DNA of 42,392 nucleotides from Paludibacteraceae bacterium (GCA_017417025.1 JAFPZY010000038.1:1-42392), one strand, 5' to 3'; shown: positions 1 to 8,201, numbered from the stretch's first letter. Numbers and translations are program-made. Notes: generated by a model from the sequence alone, not told the origin.

Positions 1-10
1 GGGGCGGGCG

Positions 11-58
11 GATTTTGTTTGTTTTGCGGCAGGTACCTGCCGCAAAACAAACAAAATC
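11..58. repeat. Perfect 48-bp palindrome
   Basis: Two 24-nt arms (11-34 and 35-58) are exact reverse complements with no spacer. The centre is GCAGGTACCTGC and the outer parts are rich in A and T. As RNA it would form a long hairpin ending in a U-rich stretch in either direction, so a bidirectional terminator is the simplest reading. The gene it would terminate lies outside the window. Confidence 0.8.
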
Positions 59-80
59 TAAAACACAGGTTTAACTTTTA

Positions 81-112
81 TTTGCAGATAACAATTTTAT
101 GTCGTACCTTTG
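81..112 (+). promoter_or_regulatory. Bacteroidetes-type promoter
   Basis: TTTG at 81-84 and TACCTTTG at 105-112 are separated by exactly 20 bp, the canonical -33/-7 arrangement of the Bacteroidetes primary sigma factor. It points rightward into a region with no large plus-strand gene, so its product is either a short ORF (124-231) or a non-coding RNA. Confidence 0.6.
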
Positions 113-123
113 CATCATCTTAA

Positions 124-231
124 ATGGTAAACCTCCTTAGGGAGGGAGTAAACTTTTTCAGTAAACAAGGCAAAAGTTTACGATTTTTAAGATTACAAAT
201 CAGTAAACGAGTCAACCTTTTTCAGGTTTAG
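124..231 (+). CDS. Possible 35-residue ORF of unknown function
   Basis: An ATG 12 nt after the -7 box opens a 35-codon reading frame beginning MVNLLREGVNFF and ending at TAG 229-231. The product would be basic. The same stretch contains several GTAAAC repeats and a CCTCC/GGAGG hairpin just after the ATG, so it may equally be a structured RNA or leader. No family is recognised. Confidence 0.25.
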   Translation: MVNLLREGVNFFSKQGKSLRFLRLQISKRVNLFQV

Positions 232-263
232 TCACTTCGGTGAGACAGGCACTATCATACGGC

Positions 264-296
264 TATCCTTCGGTTATCCTTCGGTTATCCTACGGT
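264..296. repeat. Three 11-bp tandem repeats (TATCCTTCGGT)
   Basis: TATCCTTCGGT occurs at 264 and 275, and a one-base variant (TATCCTACGGT) at 286. The period is exactly 11 bp. The same unit in reverse orientation is found at 8304-8347. Confidence 0.85.
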
Positions 297-371
297 TAGT
301 GTCGCTGTTCTCACGCTGCAGAGGCAGAGTGCCGGATAATATCCGGCACGGAATATAGACACTCGGAGATG

Positions 372-399
372 AACCGCAGGCCTGAAGCCTGCGTACCCG
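372..399. repeat. REP-like palindrome downstream of maf
   Basis: CGCAGGC, a five-base spacer and GCCTGCG form a perfect 7-bp inverted repeat, followed by TACCCGGGG. The element recurs twice at 8094-8201 in opposite orientation with a slightly different spacer (TTCCA). It lies 3' of the maf stop codon, the usual place for repetitive extragenic palindromes. Confidence 0.7.
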
Positions 400-422
400 G
401 GGAGACAAAGACAGCCGCACAT

Positions 423-1040
423 TCAGAGCAGGTTGTGCGTCTTCAGATAGCGGTAAACGGGAGCGACGGGGAACCCCATCACATTGAAGTAGGAGCCGTG
501 CATAGCAGTCACACCTGTATAGCCTATCCACTCCTGCACGCCATACGCACCCGCCTTGTCAAGGGGCCGGTAGCGGTCCACATAGTAAGCAATCTCCTCG
601 TCCGACAAGTTGCCGAAAGTGACATCGGTGACATCAACAAGTGTGTCTGTGCGAAGCAGAGGCATGTCCGGCAAAAGAGCTGCGGAAACGCTGTCTGCAG
701 CATGGCGCAGCCATGTAAAAGACACTGCCGTATATACCTGATGTGTTTGTCCTGCAAGCAGATGCAGCATGCGCCCGGCCTCCTCAGCGTCATGCGGCTT
801 GCCGAGCATCGTGCCGTTGAGCCACACTATGGTGTCGGCTGTAATGAGCAGTTCGTCGGCATGAAGCTTACGCGCATACGCGCGCGCCTTCGCGCGCGAT
901 ATATATATAGGTATTTCCCCGCCCGCAAGAGAGGCGGGGTACGACTCGTCAGCATCTATGCTCACCGGGGTGAAAGGTATGTCAAGACCTGCAAGCAGTT
1001 CGCGGCGGCGGGGACTCTGTGAACCGAGTATGATTTTCAT
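423..1040 (-). CDS. maf: Maf-family nucleotide pyrophosphatase
   Basis: This 205-residue protein has the Maf fold signatures: an N-terminal SQSPRRRELL motif (residues 8-17) and the ADTIVWLNGTMLGKP block near residue 68, followed by the variable Q..Y..V region. Maf proteins cytosolically hydrolyse non-canonical or modified nucleoside triphosphates to monophosphates, keeping them out of nucleic acids. Length is typical of the family. It is the last gene of a leftward cluster and lies 18 bp after the prenyltransferase gene, an arrangement I recall from Bacteroides genomes. Substrate (dTTP/UTP or m7GTP type) cannot be settled from reading alone. Confidence 0.93.
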   Translation of the reverse strand: MKIILGSQSPRRRELLAGLDIPFTPVSIDADESYPASLAGGEIPIYISRAKARAYARKLHADELLITADTIVWLNGTMLGKPHDAEEAGRMLHLLAGQTHQVYTAVSFTWLRHAADSVSAALLPDMPLLRTDTLVDVTDVTFGNLSDEEIAYYVDRYRPLDKAGAYGVQEWIGYTGVTAMHGSYFNVMGFPVAPVYRYLKTHNLL

Positions 1041-1058
1041 AGCACTTCAGTTGGCGGG

Positions 1059-2006
1059 TCAGAGCATACGCCACACCACCGCCGAGTAGAGCACGCCGAG
1101 GAACATGATGAACTTCAGCAGTCCCTGTGCTGTGCGGAAGTCGGAGGGGATATGCGCCGACCATAGCAGAGCCAGTTCGCACGCAAACGGGACAAGCAGC
1201 CCGAAAATCAGGTAGCGCGTTGCCAAGCTGCTGAACGAGCGGTCAAAAGGCAGCACACTCCAATGAAGCCAACAAAGAAGTCCAGCCGTGATGACTATCA
1301 GCACCGTCACCACCGCCTGCGTCCATCTCGTGCCGAGCACGACGGGCAGCGTGTGGCACTCCAGTTCGCGGTCGCCGTTCTGGTCCTGCAGGTCCTTGAC
1401 CGTCTCGCGTATCCAGGTGGTGAGAAATGCAAAGAGTGCAAAGCCGCCGAGCCAGCCGAACAGGCTCCGACCAACAAGGACATACAGCGGGGCATAGTCG
1501 CTGCGGAGCATCAGCGATGCGTCGGTCATGGCAACAAGCAGAGGCACTATTGCCGCGCAGAAAGCCACTATCAGATTGCCCACAAGAAACATCCTCTTGT
1601 AGGACGCGGAGTAGAACCAGAGCAGACCCGGAACAAACATAAACACCGTGGCAAGCTGCCAGCTGCGCACTATCCACGACAGCGCTAACCCGCACACCAA
1701 ACCCAGCCCCGAGCTTATCTGGAACAGGCGCATCGCCTGCTGCTTGCTCACCGACGTTGTCACCACAAGACGGTCGGGCCTGTTGATGCGGTCTATCTTG
1801 ACATCAAAATAGTCGTTTATCACATAGCCCCCCGCTGCGATGAACACCACTGCCGCCATAAGCAGAACCATTATCCACCACGGCATAACCGCAGGCACAC
1901 CGGCGGTGCGGAGTACAGGCACTGCAACCCACTTCTCCATTGTCCACACAATCAGGACAAGGAAAAGCAGGTTCTGCCATCGTATCAGTCTCAATAGGTC
2001 TTTCAT
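1059..2006 (-). CDS. UbiA-family prenyltransferase, probably geranylgeranylglycerol-phosphate geranylgeranyltransferase type
   Basis: The 315-residue polytopic membrane protein has the first UbiA aspartate motif, NDYFDVKIDRINRPDR (about residues 64-79), and a second motif ETVKDLQDQNGDRE near residue 202, which bind the prenyl diphosphate through Mg2+. About eight or nine hydrophobic segments separate and follow these motifs. In Bacteroidales, members beside maf are commonly annotated as geranylgeranylglycerol-phosphate geranylgeranyltransferase; the true acceptor is not proven. The start codon directly follows the stop of the upstream amylase gene with no spacing, which implies translational coupling. 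Confidence 0.85.
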   Translation of the reverse strand: MKDLLRLIRWQNLLFLVLIVWTMEKWVAVPVLRTAGVPAVMPWWIMVLLMAAVVFIAAGGYVINDYFDVKIDRINRPDRLVVTTSVSKQQAMRLFQISSGLGLVCGLALSWIVRSWQLATVFMFVPGLLWFYSASYKRMFLVGNLIVAFCAAIVPLLVAMTDASLMLRSDYAPLYVLVGRSLFGWLGGFALFAFLTTWIRETVKDLQDQNGDRELECHTLPVVLGTRWTQAVVTVLIVITAGLLCWLHWSVLPFDRSFSSLATRYLIFGLLVPFACELALLWSAHIPSDFRTAQGLLKFIMFLGVLYSAVVWRML

Positions 2007-3677
2007 TCAGAGCTTCAGTTTGTAGCGTTTTGTCCGTGCTTCCTCTATACGCAGAGCCACGCCTGTCCATGCGGGCAGCGACAGGGTCACGGGCGTGTCG
2101 TGCTTCAGTTGCAGTGACTTGTATTTCTTGCCTGTAAGCAGGTCGGTCGCCTTTGCCTGCTCCCACTCTGCCTGTCCCAGATAGTCGAATGCCTCCTGCG
2201 GTATGCGGACATTAACATCCACCTGCCTGTCCTTGAAGTTGAGCACAAAGAGCAGTGTCTCGTCCCCGTATTTGCGTATATAGGCGTACTGCTCGTGCTT
2301 GTCGAAGCCTTCGCCCTGCGCATACTCGAGGTCATACATCAGTCCGTCGGTGACTGCCTTGTTGTCCCGCGCGAGCGTAAGCAGGTTCTTGTAGAACGCA
2401 CGCAGCTCTTTCTGTTCTTTCGAGAGGTGCTTGCCGTCGAAATGCCCGTGATTGACCCAGGCCTGCAGCGACTCTATCCCCCAGTAGTCGAAGATGGACG
2501 AGCGCCCGTCCATGCCCGAAAAGCCTTCGGCGTACATGCCCGTCTCACCCAGCTCCTGACCTGCATATACAAGTACAGGGTTCGTGCCGAGCGTCGCCGC
2601 CACTATCATTGCCGGCTCGGCGGCACGGCCGCTGCCGCAGAAGAAGCCTGAAGCAATACGTTGCTCGTCGTGGTTCTCAAGGAAATAGAGCATGCGGTCG
2701 CGGATGTCATCTACTGCCTGCCACTGCGCCGTTATGCCTTCTGCAGGCCACGACTTGCTCGTAACGCCGCGCAGATACTCGTACATCCCCGCCTTGTCGT
2801 ACAAGTAGTCGAAGCCCGCTGCAAGATAAGTGCGGTAAAGCTCGGGCTTGTAGCACTCACCTATAAACTGCACGTCGGGGAAGAACGTCCGCAAACGCCT
2901 GAAGGCCCATGCAAAGAACTCTACAGGCACCATCTCTGCCATATCTACGCGGAAGACATCTATGCCCTTGCGCGCCCAGAAATGAAGTATGTCGAGCATC
3001 TTGGTCCAGGTGGAAGGTATCGGGTCAAACTGCTTCTCCATGCCCCCCTGATAGTGAACGCCGTAGTTCAGCTTCGCTGTCTCATACCAGTCGTCTTTGG
3101 TCGGATGAGCCGAAAAGCAGTCGTTGCCCGTCACTTTGGCGGGAAACTCGCTGTAGCCCTCTACCGGAAAAGCGGGACTGAAAGCCTCCCCCGGCAGATA
3201 GTAGAAGTTATTCAGTGGTGAGAATGCCCAGTCCGTGTTGTCGTCTCGTCCCAAGTCGCGTACACCGCGGGGCTTGCACACCGACTTGTACTCGCGGGAC
3301 ACATGGTTGGGGACGAAGTCCATTATAACCTTCAGACCCGCCTTGTGCGTCCTCCTCACCAGACCCTCGAACTCCGCCATCCGCTTCGACTCGTCCACCG
3401 CAAGGTCGGGGTCCACGTCATAGTAGTCTGTTATGGCGTACGGGCTCCCTGCCTTGCCTTTGGTGATGGCGGGGTTGTTGCGCTCCGCTGTGGCATGACG
3501 GATTACACCGGTGTACCACACATGTGTTACACCCAGGTCCGACAGAGCAGACAGACCTTTTGCTGTTATATCTTCGAATTTGCCGCAGCCGTTCTCTTCG
3601 CGGCTGCCGTTGTGCTTCCGCGTCTCGTTGCTGTTAGTGAAAGTGCGCGGGAAGAGTTGGTATATAATCGGTTTCAA
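2007..3677 (-). CDS. GH13 alpha-amylase-family glycosidase, cytoplasmic
   Basis: The 556-residue enzyme begins directly in the catalytic barrel (MKPIIYQLFPRTF) without a signal peptide. All four GH13 motifs are visible: DFVPNH (120-125), DVFRVDMAE with nucleophile D245, the acid/base glutamate in FIGEC (E274), and ENHDE (334-338). A C-terminal beta-sandwich of about 100 residues follows. It should hydrolyse or rearrange alpha-1,4-glucans or imported maltodextrins in the cytosol. It lies 10 bp after ackA and abuts ubiA, so it probably shares a transcript with acetate-forming genes. The precise specificity is not readable from the motifs. Confidence 0.9.
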   Translation of the reverse strand: MKPIIYQLFPRTFTNSNETRKHNGSREENGCGKFEDITAKGLSALSDLGVTHVWYTGVIRHATAERNNPAITKGKAGSPYAITDYYDVDPDLAVDESKRMAEFEGLVRRTHKAGLKVIMDFVPNHVSREYKSVCKPRGVRDLGRDDNTDWAFSPLNNFYYLPGEAFSPAFPVEGYSEFPAKVTGNDCFSAHPTKDDWYETAKLNYGVHYQGGMEKQFDPIPSTWTKMLDILHFWARKGIDVFRVDMAEMVPVEFFAWAFRRLRTFFPDVQFIGECYKPELYRTYLAAGFDYLYDKAGMYEYLRGVTSKSWPAEGITAQWQAVDDIRDRMLYFLENHDEQRIASGFFCGSGRAAEPAMIVAATLGTNPVLVYAGQELGETGMYAEGFSGMDGRSSIFDYWGIESLQAWVNHGHFDGKHLSKEQKELRAFYKNLLTLARDNKAVTDGLMYDLEYAQGEGFDKHEQYAYIRKYGDETLLFVLNFKDRQVDVNVRIPQEAFDYLGQAEWEQAKATDLLTGKKYKSLQLKHDTPVTLSLPAWTGVALRIEEARTKRYKLKL

Positions 3678-3687
3678 GTCAGCAGTT

Positions 3688-4890
3688 TTACATGTTGGTT
3701 ACTATTCTCTCTGTGTCTGTTGCTATCATCAGCTCCTCGTCTGTGGGGATGACGCAAACGGTCACCTTGCTGTCGGGAGTGGAAATCACCACTTCTTCGC
3801 CACGGCTCTTGCGGCTTTTCTCCTCATCTATCTTCACGCCCATATAGCCGAAGCCTTTGGCTATCTCGGTGCGGATATACGTGTCGTTCTCCCCTATTCC
3901 GCCGGTGAAGACCAGTATGTCCATCCCGTCCATAGCTGCAGCGTATGCGCCTATGTACTTCTTGACGCGGTAGATGAACATCTTGCGGGCGAGGTCCGCG
4001 CGCTTGTTCCCCTGCTGGATAGCGTTCTCTATGTCGCGGGCGTCGCTGCTCACACCGCTAACGCCAAGCAGACCCGACTTCTTGTTCACCAGATTGGAGA
4101 AGCCTGCTGTGTCAAGGTGCTCCTTGTCCATAATATATGTAGCCGCTCCCAAATCCAGATCGCCGGCGCGGGTCCCCATCATCAGACCCTCTATCGGAGT
4201 CAGACCCATACTTGTATCTACCGACTTGCCGTCCATCACGGCAGCGCAGCTGCCTCCGTTGCCTATGTGGGCGGTTACAATCTTCTTGCCTTCCGCCTTT
4301 ACTCCGAGGAACTCGCACACACGTGCACTCACATAGCGGTGACTCGTGCCGTGGAACCCGTAGCGCCTGATTGCATATTTCTCATAGAGCTCGTAAGGCA
4401 GTGCATACATGTATGCATAGTCCGGCATGGTCTGGTGGAAAGCGGTGTCGAACACGCCCACTTGGGGCACGCCGGGCAGAGTCTGCTCTATCGCTGCTAT
4501 GCCCTTCAGGTTGGCGGGGTTGTGCAGAGGGGCAAGCTCCGAGCACTCTACCACCATCTGCTTCACTTCATCGGTGATGAGCACCGACTTGTTGAACTTC
4601 TCCCCGCCGTGCACCACGCGGTGCCCTACTGCGTCTATCTCTTTCAGGTCGCTGATGCAGCCTGTCTTCTTGTCGGTCAGCGCCTCCAGTATAAGACGTA
4701 TGCCTACTGTGTGCTCCGGCATGGGCTTCTCTATCTTGACCTTCTCGCCGTTGGGCAGTTTCACTTGCAGAAAAGCGTCGGGAAGACCAATCTTCTCTAC
4801 TCCGCCTTGAGCCATCACTGTGCGGTTCGTCATGTCAAACAGTTTGTATTTGATGCTGCTGCTGCCGCAGTTAAGAACTAAAATTTTCAT
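3688..4890 (-). CDS. ackA: Acetate kinase
   Basis: The 400-residue protein begins MKILVLNCGSSSIKY, the ASKHA-family phosphate-1 motif, and contains the acetate-kinase blocks GHRVVHGGEKF (about 88-98), GFHGTSHRYVS (about 179-189) and FTGGIGEND. It converts acetyl phosphate and ADP to acetate and ATP in the cytosol. Length matches the family. It lies 77 bp downstream of pta in the same orientation, the classical pta-ackA order for fermentative acetate production, with the amylase gene following 10 bp later. Confidence 0.97.
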   Translation of the reverse strand: MKILVLNCGSSSIKYKLFDMTNRTVMAQGGVEKIGLPDAFLQVKLPNGEKVKIEKPMPEHTVGIRLILEALTDKKTGCISDLKEIDAVGHRVVHGGEKFNKSVLITDEVKQMVVECSELAPLHNPANLKGIAAIEQTLPGVPQVGVFDTAFHQTMPDYAYMYALPYELYEKYAIRRYGFHGTSHRYVSARVCEFLGVKAEGKKIVTAHIGNGGSCAAVMDGKSVDTSMGLTPIEGLMMGTRAGDLDLGAATYIMDKEHLDTAGFSNLVNKKSGLLGVSGVSSDARDIENAIQQGNKRADLARKMFIYRVKKYIGAYAAAMDGMDILVFTGGIGENDTYIRTEIAKGFGYMGVKIDEEKSRKSRGEEVVISTPDSKVTVCVIPTDEELMIATDTERIVTNM

Positions 4891-4967
4891 AACAAATACC
4901 TTTTTTTATGATAATAATGAATATCTATCTCTTCTATGACATCACCTTATAATATATATAATGCCGG

Positions 4968-5966
4968 TTATTTCATTGCCTGGTTGGCGGTTATAATCAC
5001 CATTTGCACAATGTCCTGCACCTTGCATCCCCTGCTCAGGTCGTTCACCGGAGCCGCAATGCCCTGAAGTATAGGACCTACAGCGTCTGCGCCTGCAAAA
5101 CGCTCCACCAGCTTGTAACCTATGTTCCCTGCCTGCAGGTCGGGGAAAACAAGCACGTTGGCCTTGCCTGCCACCGGACTGCCCGGGGCCTTTGACGCAC
5201 CCACTTTCTCTATCAGCGCCGCATCTGCCTGAAGCTCACCGTCTATCATCATGTCCGGAGCCAGTTCTTTGGCCAGACGTGTTGCCTCCGTCACCTTGTC
5301 AATCAGTTCGTGCTTCGCGCTGCCCTTCGTGGAGAACGACAGCATTGCCACGCGAGGCTCTATTCCGGCTATCGTGCGTGCTGTCTCGGCGGTGGACACG
5401 GCTATCTGCGCCAGCTCCTCTGCATTGGGGCACGGATTGACGGCACAGTCTGCGAAAATGAGGAAACCGTCCTCTCCCAGCTGCTTAGCGGGAGTAAACA
5501 TGAGGAAAGCGCCCGACACTATCTTCACACCCGGCTTGGTCTTCAGTATCTGGAATGCCGGACGTATGGTGTCCGCTGTTGTTCCGCGTGCTCCGGCCAA
5601 CTCGCCGTCTGCGTCGCCGTTCTTTATCATCAGACATCCTAAATACAGAGGGTCCTGAGCCTTCTTGGCTGCCTCTTCCTCTGTCATGCCCTTAGCCTTG
5701 CGCAGCTCATAGAGAAGCGACGCATAGTCCTTCATCTTCGGGTCGGTCGCAGGGTCGAATATTGTCGCCTCCTTTATGTGCTCATACCCTTTTTCGGCCG
5801 CCATAGACTCTATCTTGGCCTTCGGGCCGATGAGGATAAGACGCGCCGCCTTATCGCCGAGAAGAATATTGGCGGCTTCAAGTGTGCGGGGTTCGTCGCC
5901 TTCGGGGAGTACTATGCGCTGCGGATTTTGCTTGGCGCGCTCAAGCATCTGTTTCAAAATATCCAT
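4968..5966 (-). CDS. pta: Phosphate acetyltransferase
   Basis: The 332-residue protein is the short form of Pta, without the N-terminal regulatory domains of the E. coli enzyme. Recognisable blocks include RIVLPEGDEPRTLEAA at the N-terminus, GARGTTADTIRPAFQ in the middle and the C-terminal KANVLVFPDLQAGNIGYKL. It exchanges CoA for phosphate on acetyl-CoA to give acetyl phosphate, which AckA uses. It is the first gene of the leftward cluster, with a promoter 60 to 100 bp upstream. Confidence 0.97.
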   Translation of the reverse strand: MDILKQMLERAKQNPQRIVLPEGDEPRTLEAANILLGDKAARLILIGPKAKIESMAAEKGYEHIKEATIFDPATDPKMKDYASLLYELRKAKGMTEEEAAKKAQDPLYLGCLMIKNGDADGELAGARGTTADTIRPAFQILKTKPGVKIVSGAFLMFTPAKQLGEDGFLIFADCAVNPCPNAEELAQIAVSTAETARTIAGIEPRVAMLSFSTKGSAKHELIDKVTEATRLAKELAPDMMIDGELQADAALIEKVGASKAPGSPVAGKANVLVFPDLQAGNIGYKLVERFAGADAVGPILQGIAAPVNDLSRGCKVQDIVQMVIITANQAMK

Positions 5967-6029
5967 ATCTTTTCTGTAATTTTGGTTTGACGGTTATGTG
6001 GTTTTGCATTGAAGGTTAAATAACGGGCG

Positions 6030-6060
6030 CAAAGTTAATAAATTTTATGCACTCGCGCAA
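6030..6060 (-). promoter_or_regulatory. Promoter of pta-ackA cluster
   Basis: On the minus strand TAACTTTG (6030-6037) is preceded 20 bp upstream by TTG (6058-6060). It fits the Bacteroidetes -7/-33 pattern and gives a leader of about 60 nt for pta. It is divergent from the ompA-like promoter at 6097. Confidence 0.6.
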
Positions 6061-6096
6061 CATTTGTGATTTTTTTTTACTTTTTTGCAGAAAAAA

Positions 6097-6128
6097 GTTG
6101 CAAGTATAAAAAAAAACATCTACCTTTG
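6097..6128 (+). promoter_or_regulatory. Promoter of the OmpA-like gene
   Basis: GTTG (6097-6100) and TACCTTTG (6121-6128) are spaced by 20 bp. The ATG of the OmpA-like gene follows about 50 nt later. Confidence 0.65.
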
Positions 6129-6178
6129 CACCCTGAATTGGATTTTGCAGGAAAATCATATAAAACAACAACACTGCC

Positions 6179-7846
6179 ATGCACAAGCGCCTATTTGCTA
6201 TCATCACTCTGTTTATCAGTATTTCCGTGCTCGCTTTCTCTCAGGGCGAGTCACAAGTTCCTGCTGAACAGGTTGATACTATCAAACTTGATTCTGTCGT
6301 CATTAAAGGTGTACACCCCTGGAAAGAAGACGGACCCGTCGAGCCGCAGAAAGCCTACTGGTCGCTTTATCTCCACGGAGGTTTCAACGTCTTTGACGGC
6401 GACTTCACCAGCGAAAAGAAACACGGCGTTTACGCTCCTTCGGTAGGTCTCGGTGGTATGTACCACTTCAACAACACATGGGGCATCGGTGCCGACTATA
6501 TTTTCCGCCTGTACAGGGTTACCGGTAAGGACAATGCCAGCACCGCTCCCATCATGCTCAAGGGTATGGCGCATCAGGCAGACGCTTTCATCACATTCGA
6601 CATCTTCAACGCATGGCGGCCCCAGAACCGCTTCAAACTCTTCGCACTCAATCTCCTCGTCGGAGGCGGTGTAAGCTGGTATAAGAACAGCACTTTCTAT
6701 CCCAACGAATATCACACGGAGATGGACGGAGTTACCATCACGTTGCCGCAACGCTTCAACTACCACACAGCGCAGCAGACCACCATGTCTGACGACAAAT
6801 ACACCTGCCGCAGCCTCTTCATGGCCGGTGCCACCTTCGAGTTCAACGTCACCCGCGGACTGGCCATCGGCTTCCGTGGCGTTTACAACTACTACACCAA
6901 AGACGACATTGACGGACGCGTGCGCGGTAATAATAACGACGGTGTTTTCGATGCCACCCTCATGCTCCGTTACAAGATTCAGGCTACCAAGAAGTCGCAC
7001 GTTGCCAACTTCCGCAGCGAACAAGTGCTGGCACGCAAGGTTTACGAACTTAACCCCGACCACGGAAGAGGAGCGCCTACCGGCAACTCCACCTATGGCG
7101 ACTATCCTGCCACCAATGCTGTTGCTGCTGACAACGGAGAAGCACTCAAAGACACAGTCGTAATCGTTCATCGCGACACTATACTTGCCGTGGACGGCAC
7201 ATCACGCTCCACACAGAGCATGAGCTACGACGAGAAGATATTCTACATCTATTTCGATCCTAACGAGCATACTCTCTACGACTCCGGCCTCAAAGTCATA
7301 CAGCAGGTGGCTGACCGCCTCTCGCAGGACGAGAACCTCTACATCGAAGTCACCGGCTTCTGCGACAACACCGGCACCAGCGAATACAATCTTGACCTCG
7401 GAAAGAGACGCGCACACAGCGTTGCTGAAGAGTTCATCATGGAGTACGGCATTGACAGCACACGCATAAAGGAAATCGGACGAGGCATCATACGCGGCCG
7501 CCGCTCAACAGCAGCCTACAGCCCCAACCGCCGTGCAGTCATCAAACTGATGAGCAAAGACGAGTTCGAGCAGTCGCACGGCAAACGCCCTGCTGCCAAC
7601 CAGCTCATATCAGGCTCCAAAAAGGTCGTGCTTGAGAAGAACAGCACACTCGCCAAACTCGCACGCGAATACTATGGAAATACACACTGCTGGATATATA
7701 TCTTCGAGAACAACCTGAACATACTGCCCACGCCTTCAAGCCTGCAGCCCGGTACGGAAATCACTCTTCCCGTCCTCACTGAAAAACAGATGCTCATCAC
7801 CAAAGAGGAAGCAGCTAAACGGTTCGAGAAGTATAAAATCAAGTAA
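6179..7846 (+). CDS. OmpA-family outer-membrane protein with LysM-like C-terminus
   Basis: The 555-residue protein begins with a signal peptide (MHKRLFAIITLF to about residue 22). Residues about 50-275 alternate aromatic and polar residues as in a beta-barrel (for example YWSLYLHGGFNVFDGDF). An OmpA C-terminal peptidoglycan-binding domain spans about 355-455, with IYFDPNEHTL and the NLDLGKRRAHSV helix. The last 70 residues (KNSTLAKLAREYYGN, then PGTEITLP) resemble a LysM-type module. Together they suggest an envelope anchor tying the outer membrane to murein. It is monocistronic, with its own promoter. The TonB-box-like VVIKGVH near residue 40 is odd but probably fortuitous. Confidence 0.88.
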   Translation: MHKRLFAIITLFISISVLAFSQGESQVPAEQVDTIKLDSVVIKGVHPWKEDGPVEPQKAYWSLYLHGGFNVFDGDFTSEKKHGVYAPSVGLGGMYHFNNTWGIGADYIFRLYRVTGKDNASTAPIMLKGMAHQADAFITFDIFNAWRPQNRFKLFALNLLVGGGVSWYKNSTFYPNEYHTEMDGVTITLPQRFNYHTAQQTTMSDDKYTCRSLFMAGATFEFNVTRGLAIGFRGVYNYYTKDDIDGRVRGNNNDGVFDATLMLRYKIQATKKSHVANFRSEQVLARKVYELNPDHGRGAPTGNSTYGDYPATNAVAADNGEALKDTVVIVHRDTILAVDGTSRSTQSMSYDEKIFYIYFDPNEHTLYDSGLKVIQQVADRLSQDENLYIEVTGFCDNTGTSEYNLDLGKRRAHSVAEEFIMEYGIDSTRIKEIGRGIIRGRRSTAAYSPNRRAVIKLMSKDEFEQSHGKRPAANQLISGSKKVVLEKNSTLAKLAREYYGNTHCWIYIFENNLNILPTPSSLQPGTEITLPVLTEKQMLITKEEAAKRFEKYKIK

Positions 7847-7856
7847 TTTGTAAATT

Positions 7857-7937
7857 GTGCCCCCCGCACACAAAACAGGGGACGTGCCTCCCGCACACAA
7901 AACAAAGGATGTGCCTCCCGCACACAAAACAGGGAAT
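7857..7937. repeat. Three 27-bp tandem repeats before a tRNA
   Basis: Copies start at 7857, 7884 and 7911, each with the core GCACACAAAACA; the copies differ at a few bases. The third copy ends exactly at the base before the tRNA gene, so the array occupies the space between the OmpA-like stop codon and the tRNA. Confidence 0.85.
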
Positions 7938-8012
7938 GGTCTCTTAGCTCAGTTGGTTAGTAGCACCTGACTCATAATCAGGGGGTCCAAGGTTCAAGCC
8001 CTTGAGGGACCA
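7938..8012 (+). tRNA. tRNA with CAU anticodon (Met or lysidine-type Ile)
   Basis: A 7-bp acceptor stem (GGTCTCT with AGGGACC), an anticodon stem CCTGA/TCAGG around loop CTCATAA, and a T arm CAAGG-TTCAAGC-CCTTG are all present, with discriminator A and no encoded CCA. The D arm reads GCTC..GGTTAGTAGC where GGTTAGAGC is usual, so one extra T disrupts the fourth D-stem pair. Elongator Met and Ile(CAU) cannot be separated by eye. Confidence 0.9.
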
Positions 8013-8017
8013 CAAAG

Positions 8018-8050
8018 CACGCATCCGTTCCGGGTGCGTGTTTTGTTTTT
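8018..8050 (+). terminator. Rho-independent terminator of the CAU tRNA
   Basis: CACGCATCC (8018-8026) and GGGTGCGTG (8032-8040) form a 9-bp stem with one wobble pair, a five-base loop, then TTTTGTTTTT. Confidence 0.85.
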
Positions 8051-8093
8051 CCAAGCCCCCTCTCCCTCCCCCATCCAATTATCAATTATCACA

Positions 8094-8201
8094 GGGTACG
8101 CAGGCTTCCAGCCTGCGGTAAGGAAAGCAAAAAGTCAAAAGTCGAAGGTCAGTTATCAATTGTCTATTCCCTCCGGGTACGCAGGCTTCCAGCCTGCGGT
8201 A
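8094..8201. repeat. Two REP-like palindromes
   Basis: GGGTACGCAGGC, TTCCA and GCCTGCGGTA occur at 8094-8120 and again at 8175-8201 in the same orientation. Each forms a CGCAGGC-GCCTGCG hairpin. The copy at 372-399 is the reverse complement with a changed spacer. Short AT-rich spacers such as TTATCAATT flank the copies. No transposase of the RAYT type is in the window. Confidence 0.75.

Noticed and set aside
3511-4881. 456-codon plus-strand ORF
   Set aside because: It is antisense to the clearly identified acetate kinase gene; the product is low in known motifs and arises from codon bias on the other strand.
6251-7171. 306-codon minus-strand ORF
   Set aside because: Antisense to the OmpA-like gene, no recognisable family.
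7857-7937. CRISPR array
   Set aside because: The 27-bp units are directly contiguous with no spacers and no cas gene is nearby; it is a simple tandem repeat.
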